Below are positions 14,473 to 19,715 of a stretch of 19,715 bases of DNA, in pieces (position 1 is the first letter of the stretch; each line of letters opens with the position of its first letter). The stretch spans positions 1 through 19,715 of the forward strand of contig JAEEML010000182.1 in the NCBI GenBank assembly GCA_016283195.1, given 5' to 3'. The stretch comes from Deltaproteobacteria bacterium (GTDB lineage Bacteria; JAEEML01). Under the pieces are notes generated by a model that was not told the origin of the DNA, searched no databases, and worked only from the letters and a program-made list of their open reading frames with translations. A program made the translations under genes and the position numbers.

Positions 14473-15669
14473 TTACCAATTATCAAGCAGAGTGTTTATC
14501 TCGTCGGCGCTGTTATAAAAATGGGGTGAAATACGCACTGTTATATCTTTGTCCTTTTTCTCCGGGCTTCTGGCGGCAATGTAAATGCCCTTTTTCTCCA
14601 TTTTCTCTACAAACTCTTCGGCATCGGAGCGCAAAACCGACACAATACCGGCGTGCTTAGCACGCTCTATGGGGGTAATAACCCGGGCATCTTTGGCCAG
14701 AAGCCCGCTAATCAGCTGCTCGCTTAAATCCAGCACTCTGTCGCGCACAATTTGCGCATTAAAGCGGCCTAAAAATTTAATAGCCGCTTCGAGAGCAATA
14801 AGGGGCAAAATTGAGGTTACCCCCAGTTCTACGGCCCGCGCCTCTTTAGCCGGGAAAAAGTGATGATTATTATATTCTTCAGGATTACGGGCAGATAACC
14901 AGCCGGCCAGTGGCGGAAAGCCTTCTCCGCGCATCCCGGGAGCCACATAGAGCACTGTGCCGCCGGGACCGGCCATCAGCCATTTGTGGCTGGCAAAAGT
15001 GAGAGCGCTGGCGCCAATTTTGCTGACATCTATTGGCAAAAGCCCGGCCGCCTGAGTAGCATTGACAAAGAGCGGCACACCTTGCACTTTGAGTTCCTCA
15101 GCCAGAGCCGCCACTTCATCGAGGCGGGCGCCGGTTCTATACTGCACCAGGCTCACCACAACAGCCGCTGTTTTTTCTTTATCCACTTTGCGCAGTATCT
15201 GGGCTATGTCATAGTGATTATCATTTTCCGGGCGCACAAAATTGAGCTTATAACCCAGCCTCTTAAAGGGAATAGTGGAGGAGGGAAACTCATCTTGTAA
15301 AGTCACCACATCATTTCTTGCTTTATCCAGCCTTTTAAGGCGGAGAGCCAGCAAATTCATAGCTGCCGAAGTGGATCCGACAAAAGCTATATTATCGGCT
15401 TCGCTATGAATATATTGCGCTACACATTCCCGCACCCGGGCGATAATAGCCGGCGTTTCTTTTTCTATCCTGGCCACTTCGTTATACATGGCCTCAAGGT
15501 GCTCGCTCATGGCCTTTTTAACGCTCATAGGCAGCGGGGCCAGCGAGGCGTTATTAAGATATATCTCGCCGTTTTTAAAGCAAAATTCGCTTCGTATATC
15601 ATCAAAAGAACTTTGTTTTTTCACAACAACCGGCGCTACTTTTTTTTCACTTACTTTCTTTTCACTCAT
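14473..15669 (-). CDS. Class V PLP-dependent aminotransferase (cysteine desulfurase-like fold)
   Basis: 398 residues. The fold-type I, class V pattern is clear: IYLNNASLAPLP (36-47), GSTSAAMNLLA, VTLQDEFPSSTIPF, VSLVQYRTGARLDEVAALA, a VNATQAAGLLPIDV stretch holding the cofactor-ring Gln, and SHKWLMAGPGG with Lys229 as the PLP Schiff-base lysine. The segment near 260-285 carries FFP-KEARAVELGV. I see no catalytic Cys loop typical of IscS/SufS, so an epimerase, kynureninase-like or selenocysteine-lyase-like activity is as possible as sulfur transfer; the substrate is unknown. The N-terminus is an extra Lys-rich direct repeat, SEKKV-SEKKV, made by a 15-bp duplication. The start overlaps the transglycosylase stop by ATGA and metH follows after 1 bp. 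This context hints at a sulfur or amino-acid role but does not prove it. Confidence 0.85.
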   Translation of the reverse strand: MSEKKVSEKKVAPVVVKKQSSFDDIRSEFCFKNGEIYLNNASLAPLPMSVKKAMSEHLEAMYNEVARIEKETPAIIARVRECVAQYIHSEADNIAFVGSTSAAMNLLALRLKRLDKARNDVVTLQDEFPSSTIPFKRLGYKLNFVRPENDNHYDIAQILRKVDKEKTAAVVVSLVQYRTGARLDEVAALAEELKVQGVPLFVNATQAAGLLPIDVSKIGASALTFASHKWLMAGPGGTVLYVAPGMRGEGFPPLAGWLSARNPEEYNNHHFFPAKEARAVELGVTSILPLIALEAAIKFLGRFNAQIVRDRVLDLSEQLISGLLAKDARVITPIERAKHAGIVSVLRSDAEEFVEKMEKKGIYIAARSPEKKDKDITVRISPHFYNSADEINTLLDNW

Positions 15670-16634
15670 TTATTTATTTCCTTATCTTTAGCTTCTTTAA
15701 GGTAGCGTATGCCTACCCTTCTGACAGCTATAAATTCCGCATAAAAGTTTTTAGAGGCAAAACCAAAGGTGGATCTTTGGGCATTTTCAATAAGATAATC
15801 CAAATCATCAGATTTATATTCGGTGGTAAGTTTACGCACTCCGGCCGGGCCATGATTATAGCCCGTTAAAATAAGTGGCCATTTTTTCAGCATTTTTTCA
15901 ATGCGCTTAAATAGCTTGGCCGCCGCTCTCGTGGCTTTTATGGGGTTTAGGCGCTCATCTTTTTGCCTAGTGACAGTAAGCCCCATTTCCCGCGCCGTAT
16001 CGGGCATGAGCTGCCAAAGGCCGGCCGCTCCGGCAAAAGAATGGATAGAAGGCGTGCACATCGATTCCACAAAAACCAGCCAGTAAAGATCTTCCGGCAA
16101 TTTGTAACTTTTTAAAGTATTTTCAATCTCTTTTTTGAGCGGAGCGCAGCGCTGCATGGCAATTATAAAAGCATCGGCGGCACCGCGCTGAATATGCACC
16201 CTGGTCCAGGCTTTTTTTATTTTATCAGGGTAGGCTTTTTTTAATTTATTTAGATGCTCTAAAGTTATGCTATCAACATTTTCGTTTAAATATTCACTAT
16301 TTCCATCGCTTAGTGCGTGCAACACTTCTTGCATGTTTTCTTCGGATTCGCGCAAAAAGAGGCGCAGGCGCCGCACCGTTTCACCGGCTTTTTCACCTTC
16401 AATCACTTCAAAAATAACGGTGCTGTAAGTTAGTTCCGGGTATTTTATATCATGCAAAAGATAGTGGTTACTGGGCAAATCGCGAAAGATAAATTCCCAA
16501 AAATTCACTCTTGGTTCAAAAGCCGGGCTCACGGGAAAGGTTAGTTCTGCGGTAGATGTGAGTTCTCCGGACACTGTACCCAAAGTGGCAGGCTCAGAAG
16601 CTGCCAATAGTAATGCCTGAAGGAGTAACCACAT
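15666..16634 (-). CDS. Soluble lytic murein transglycosylase (SLT/MltD-like)
   Basis: 322 residues. A short hydrophobic N-terminus (MWLLLQALLLAASEPA) looks like a weak signal peptide without the usual basic residues. The C-terminal half (about 165-310) is an SLT domain: LYWLVFVES with Glu190 as the catalytic acid, then SFAGAAGLWQLMPDTAREMGL (199-219), DERLNP-KAT-AA, ILTGYNHGPAGV (255-266) and a GFASKNFYAEFIAV stretch as in MltD-type enzymes. These enzymes cleave the MurNAc-GlcNAc bond of peptidoglycan in the periplasm with 1,6-anhydro product formation. No LysM repeats are present. Residues 25-160 are a helical region of unknown role. AGAGG precedes the ATG. The gene is 45 bp after the HEAT-like gene and overlaps the aminotransferase start by 4 bp. 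Confidence 0.88.
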   Translation of the reverse strand: MWLLLQALLLAASEPATLGTVSGELTSTAELTFPVSPAFEPRVNFWEFIFRDLPSNHYLLHDIKYPELTYSTVIFEVIEGEKAGETVRRLRLFLRESEENMQEVLHALSDGNSEYLNENVDSITLEHLNKLKKAYPDKIKKAWTRVHIQRGAADAFIIAMQRCAPLKKEIENTLKSYKLPEDLYWLVFVESMCTPSIHSFAGAAGLWQLMPDTAREMGLTVTRQKDERLNPIKATRAAAKLFKRIEKMLKKWPLILTGYNHGPAGVRKLTTEYKSDDLDYLIENAQRSTFGFASKNFYAEFIAVRRVGIRYLKEAKDKEINK

Positions 16635-16679
16635 AAAAACCTCTTTAACTAACCGATATTTATTTTTGCTATAGCCGGG

Positions 16680-17465
16680 CTATTTATTATCTGTCCTGGC
16701 TTGCGGCGCGAGTTCGCGCACAAAGCGCTTTTTATCTAAATAATAATGCCCTTGCAAACTGGGGATAAGTTCGTTTTTGCCATTATCCGGCAGCGCCCAC
16801 TCTGCTTTACACAAAAAAGCCGCTACCCGCTGCTGCACCCTGGGGCTAAATTCTTCATCAAGCACTTGCGGCGCCAGTTCTTTAGCTACCAGAGCGGCTG
16901 TTTCCTTATTCACAAAGCCTTTATAGCGCGCTCTATCGAAAATATCGAGCACCGCGAGGCGCACATCGTCATCATGATCTTGCAAATAAGGTGTGAGAGA
17001 GGACAAAAATTTACCATCATCATGCTCTTCAATTTGGTAAATAATTTGGAGTTTTAGCTCCCCACTGCGATGATCTTCCGGGCCATAGCTATTAAGCACA
17101 CCTATTAAAAACGAGAGCACTTCATCTTTAGATTGCAATTCAAAAAGGGCATTTATGGGATAGGTGAGATTTTTCTCACGAGCAATATATTCTCTTATGG
17201 GATTAATCGAAACTTCACCCAAATCAACCAAAGTTTTTTCCAGCCACTTTTTTTCTTCTTCATCGGCTATTTCGCCGGTGGCATTAATGGTAAAGCGCTT
17301 TAAAAGGCCGGCTATAGCGGCCGGGGTGCCGTCTTTTACCAAGCGATCCATGGCCTCGCGGCGCATTTCTGGCTGGGCAAATTGGTTAGTAGCCATTTTT
17401 GTTTGTTTGGCAATAGCCTTCTCACTAAGGCCGCTGCCTCCGGAAAAGAGACCTAAAAAACCCAT
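16680..17465 (-). CDS. HEAT-like repeat protein of unknown function
   Basis: 261 residues, all helical in appearance, with no signal peptide despite the Gly-rich start MGFLGLFSGGSG. Segments such as QPEMRREAMDRLVKDGTPAAIAGLL, DLGEVSINPIREYI, and LTPYLQDHDDDVRLAVLDIF carry the spacing of HEAT/PBS-lyase-type helix pairs (a hydrophobic helix, then D-D-VR-AV). Such proteins usually act as scaffolds for protein contacts; no catalytic motif is visible. It is the first gene of the minus-strand operon, with GGAG eight bases before the ATG, and shares a 141-bp divergent intergenic region with the secreted-protein gene at 17607. Its place next to a peptidoglycan lyase may be meaningful or accidental. 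Confidence 0.75.
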   Translation of the reverse strand: MGFLGLFSGGSGLSEKAIAKQTKMATNQFAQPEMRREAMDRLVKDGTPAAIAGLLKRFTINATGEIADEEEKKWLEKTLVDLGEVSINPIREYIAREKNLTYPINALFELQSKDEVLSFLIGVLNSYGPEDHRSGELKLQIIYQIEEHDDGKFLSSLTPYLQDHDDDVRLAVLDIFDRARYKGFVNKETAALVAKELAPQVLDEEFSPRVQQRVAAFLCKAEWALPDNGKNELIPSLQGHYYLDKKRFVRELAPQARTDNK

Positions 17466-17538
17466 TTATGATGCTCCAAAGGAGGGAACTTGGCCCTCAA
17501 AAAAAAGACGCCACTTAATTAACATAAAATGATACTTG

Positions 17539-17567
17539 TTGCTAGCCCCCAACTTAACGCATAATAT
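17539..17567 (+). promoter_or_regulatory. Candidate promoter for the secreted protein-metalloprotease pair
   Basis: TTGCTA (17539-17544), a 17-base spacer and TAATAT (17562-17567) lie 40 bp before the ATG at 17607. An overlapping alternative is TTGTTG-18-CATAAT. Both are imperfect sigma70-type matches, seen by eye in the divergent gap. Confidence 0.35.
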
Positions 17568-17606
17568 CAGAGTGTTTTTTGGGGCTTTTGCCGAGGAGAT
17601 ATTGCC

Positions 17607-18179
17607 ATGAAATTACGCCATCTTGTTTTATCATTCTTAATTATGTCGGCTTCTTTGCCTATGGCCAGGGCTTCTACAGTGCTGGTGCCAACGGCCAAGC
17701 GCTTTACGGAAATGGCCAAAACCATAGCGCATATAAAAGTAGAAGAAAAAGAATCCATGTGGGTTGACGGCCGCATAGTTACTAAAATCACCGCGCGGGT
17801 GGTGGAACCTATTAAAGGCAGCAAACAAACCGATGTTATCACTTTTATGATTCCCGGCGGCAGAGTAGGTAATTTGGAAGCCGTCTCCAGCGGCACGCCT
17901 ATATTGGAAAAAGATGAAGAACTGGTAGTCTTTTTGGAAAAAGGCAATCTTGGTCGCCACCATCTTTTAGGACAGTCTCTGGGCCTTTATCGTTTGCGTT
18001 TTGATAAAAAAATCGGCCAATTTATCGCTACGCGCGATATCAGCCAATTAGCTCTTGTTGCCGCTTCCCCTGAAGTTGACATAAGCAAAATGGCTCGCAT
18101 TAGAGAAATTCGCCTGCCGGAACTCATCAGCGAGATTAAAGGCCTGATGGCTATAGAAGAAAACGGAGGTAAAAAATGA
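17607..18179 (+). CDS. Secreted protein of unknown function, coupled to the metalloprotease gene
   Basis: 190 residues with a clear signal peptide (about 1-23, MKLRHLVLSFLIMSASLP, ending ARAS). The mature part begins TVLVPTAKRFTEMAKTIAHI and holds WVDGRIVTKITARVVEPIKG, ITFMIPGGRVGNLEAVSSG, DEELVVFLEKG and YRLRFDKK. It resembles secreted proteins I recall from myxobacteria that sit beside matrixin-like proteases and share the 'D-RIVT-----V---LKG-----V-VPGG---G' pattern, but its role is not known. No catalytic motif is visible. GAGGAG at 17593-17598 gives the start. The last codon overlaps the metalloprotease start by ATGA, and GGAGG just inside the gene's end serves that start, so both are surely made together. 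A partner, inhibitor or chaperone role is an inference only. Confidence 0.75.
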   Translation: MKLRHLVLSFLIMSASLPMARASTVLVPTAKRFTEMAKTIAHIKVEEKESMWVDGRIVTKITARVVEPIKGSKQTDVITFMIPGGRVGNLEAVSSGTPILEKDEELVVFLEKGNLGRHHLLGQSLGLYRLRFDKKIGQFIATRDISQLALVAASPEVDISKMARIREIRLPELISEIKGLMAIEENGGKK

Positions 18180-19715
18180 AGCGTTTTTTCTTTATTTTTT
18201 GCGCTATTTCCTTTTTATCTCTGCCGCTGGCCAAAGCTATCGATCAAGCAGAACCATTAGCCTGTGACAGTAAAAATCCCACTTATTACCCGCGCGGGGA
18301 TCACTGGGCCAAAGATCCTTCGGGAACAGCCAGGGAATACCATATTCAAAAAGACGGTATTTCCAATCTTTCTTTAAATGCCGTTAAAACAGCTATAGAT
18401 TCGGCTTTTAATTACTGGGCAAGTGTGCGCTGCAATAATGACGGCAACAATAATGAGCCTTTAAATATTGCTTGGAAAAGAGGTAGCGATTATTTAACAA
18501 AAGATCGCGGTGATGACACCGAAAAGCTTGATTTTAATCATGTTATTTATTTTATAAACGATGCCAGTACTTGGCAAAAAGCCACCGGTGCCGATAGTCT
18601 CACTATTGCTCTCGCCACCAATTTGCACTTTACAACCACCGGCTATGTGGTGAGCTCCGATATCGAATTTAACGCCGGCAGCTTTGCTTTTAGAGTAAAC
18701 GGCTCAGGTTGCCAGGCCAATCAGTCCAAACCTCTTTGCTATGATTTAACTACCATTGCTACTCATGAAGTCGGTCACTGGCTCGGTTTTAACCATGTAA
18801 ATTGCACCGATGCCGTGATGTACCCCACAGCCACAACCACTAAAACTATGGGCTCGTCGCTGCCGGCTCATGAAGCTCTTGGTGCTTGCAAAGTTTATAA
18901 TGCTCTTCCAAAAGATAATTCTTACAGCGCCCGCTGGGGTGAGGCCTGCAACCAAAACAGTGAATGCCCCGGCGGCCTTTGTATTGCCGAAGAAATCGGC
19001 AGCAATATTTATGGCTATTGCAGTAAATCCTGCACTAAAGATGCCGACTGCCCGGAAGCTTATGTTTGCGCTAATGTGGAAGGTATTAAGTTTTGTAAAC
19101 CCGGCCACCGCTTTGGCGGAGGAAGCAATAGCGGAAATAACGGCAACAGCACTCACGGCGATTCCACCAATTATGCCGATGATCTTTGCAAAAGTTGCAA
19201 TAGCGGCGCCGATTGCGCTTCGGAATTTTGTGTTCTTTCCACCGATGGTGAGCATGCTTATTGTTCAAAAACCTGTAAACCGGGCGACACCACTGGCGCC
19301 TTTGGCTGCCCAAGCGGCTACAACTGTTTAAAACTTGAGGGCTCAAATGATAACGGCGCTTGCTGGCCAGCAGGCGGCAAATGCGCGGAAAATAGTGCGC
19401 CGCCTTCGGTTGATTACTGCGGCATTAATGAAATGTGCCGCAATTATAACGGCACGCCCAATGATTTTTCCGATGACTCTGTTTGCGCCTGTGAGAGCAG
19501 CCTGGTTTGTTTTGGCTTCCGCAATTTCGGCGAATGTGTACCTCTTTGCGGTGATGGTATCTCCTGTCCCGGAGCTAACCACACCTGCTGCTATGCCATT
19601 GATGCTTACGGCAACTGTATAACCAGCGGCAAAGCCGGGGAATATGGCGGCTGCTTTGATTTGCGCGATGAAAACGAAACATGCCTTAGAGGTGATGAAT
19701 CAATTTGCTCTGAGG
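18176..19715 (+). CDS. Matrixin-family zinc metalloprotease with Cys-rich C-terminal region, partial
   Basis: At least 513 residues; the frame is open to the window end. The signal peptide (about 1-22) ends LPLAKA. The protease domain spans roughly 30-245: TYYPRGDHWAKD, AVKTAIDSAFNYWAS (matrixin-like helix), VIYFINDASTW, DIEFNAGSFAF, then HEVGHWLGFNH (197-207), the HExxHxxGxxH zinc site of metzincins with Glu198 catalytic, and the Met-turn AVMYP (Met215). The remainder is rich in paired cysteines in units such as C-x5-CPGGLC and CTKDADCPEAYVC, a style common in myxobacterial and bradymonad secreted proteins, interrupted by a Gly/Asn-rich spacer at about 317-328. No pro-domain cysteine switch is evident. 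The small frames at 18746-19622 are shadows. The unknown secreted protein overlaps upstream by 4 bp. The substrate is unknown. Confidence 0.9.
   Translation, partial: MKRFFFIFCAISFLSLPLAKAIDQAEPLACDSKNPTYYPRGDHWAKDPSGTAREYHIQKDGISNLSLNAVKTAIDSAFNYWASVRCNNDGNNNEPLNIAWKRGSDYLTKDRGDDTEKLDFNHVIYFINDASTWQKATGADSLTIALATNLHFTTTGYVVSSDIEFNAGSFAFRVNGSGCQANQSKPLCYDLTTIATHEVGHWLGFNHVNCTDAVMYPTATTTKTMGSSLPAHEALGACKVYNALPKDNSYSARWGEACNQNSECPGGLCIAEEIGSNIYGYCSKSCTKDADCPEAYVCANVEGIKFCKPGHRFGGGSNSGNNGNSTHGDSTNYADDLCKSCNSGADCASEFCVLSTDGEHAYCSKTCKPGDTTGAFGCPSGYNCLKLEGSNDNGACWPAGGKCAENSAPPSVDYCGINEMCRNYNGTPNDFSDDSVCACESSLVCFGFRNFGECVPLCGDGISCPGANHTCCYAIDAYGNCITSGKAGEYGGCFDLRDENETCLRGDESICSE

Noticed and set aside
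14472-17606. Cobalamin or SAM riboswitch controlling the metH operon
   Set aside because: No B12-box-like or SAM-type fold is seen; the gaps before metH and the first gene are too short or lack the conserved elements.
18870-19331. 153-residue frame near the right end
   Set aside because: It is an out-of-frame shadow of the metalloprotease, whose own frame stays open to the window end.

Overview
The window reads as chromosomal DNA of a Gram-negative, deltaproteobacteria-like lineage (Myxococcota/Bdellovibrionota style). The clues are lipobox lipoproteins, secreted FISUMP proteins (the 'Fibrobacter succinogenes major paralogous domain'), a matrixin-type protease with a Cys-rich tail, HslUV, and a HAD-IG 5'-nucleotidase. 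The taxon cannot be fixed from sequence reading alone. There are no rRNA or tRNA genes, no CRISPR array, and no recognisable transposase or integrase.

Left half (1-7500), accessory. It opens with the decayed remnant of a DNA-deoxyinosine glycosylase whose middle is missing. Small stand-alone genes follow, separated by long repeat-rich gaps: an unknown 108-residue protein at 237-563 (-), a DIP1984-family protein at 2002-2463 (-), and a DUF2442 protein at 6534-6836 (-). Between them lie three FISUMP genes. One is a broken collagen-like lipoprotein (1094-1640). One is a secreted protein with two FISUMP domains and a C-terminal membrane hairpin (3064-4626). One is an EGF-repeat lipoprotein ending in FISUMP (4633-6051). 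The last two form a coupled pair. A dispersed non-coding repeat (R1) lies upstream of both FISUMP transcription units. Two further palindromic repeat families (R2, R3) fill the gaps and bracket the DUF2442 gene.

Centre (7508-11347, +), housekeeping. queD, hslV, hslU and a HAD-IG 5'-nucleotidase are closely spaced in one direction. They cover queuosine precursor synthesis, the HslUV protease and nucleotide turnover.

Right (17465-11359, -), a tight operon: a HEAT-like protein, a soluble lytic transglycosylase, a class V PLP aminotransferase, cobalamin-dependent methionine synthase (metH) without its reactivation domain, and then that domain as a separate gene. Three of the four junctions overlap by 4 bp or are 1 bp apart. 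The operon converges on the queD-hslVU block with only 11 bp between stop codons.

Far right (17607-19715, +). A secreted protein of unknown function is translationally coupled to a matrixin-family zinc metalloprotease with a Cys-rich tail, which runs off the window.

No complete unknown machine is visible. The most distinctive feature is the cluster of FISUMP surface proteins. The same terminal domain sits on three different stalks (collagen-like, membrane-hairpin, EGF-like), and the DNA around and inside the genes is repeat-rich. Inferred, not shown: a recombining family of surface-displayed binding domains.
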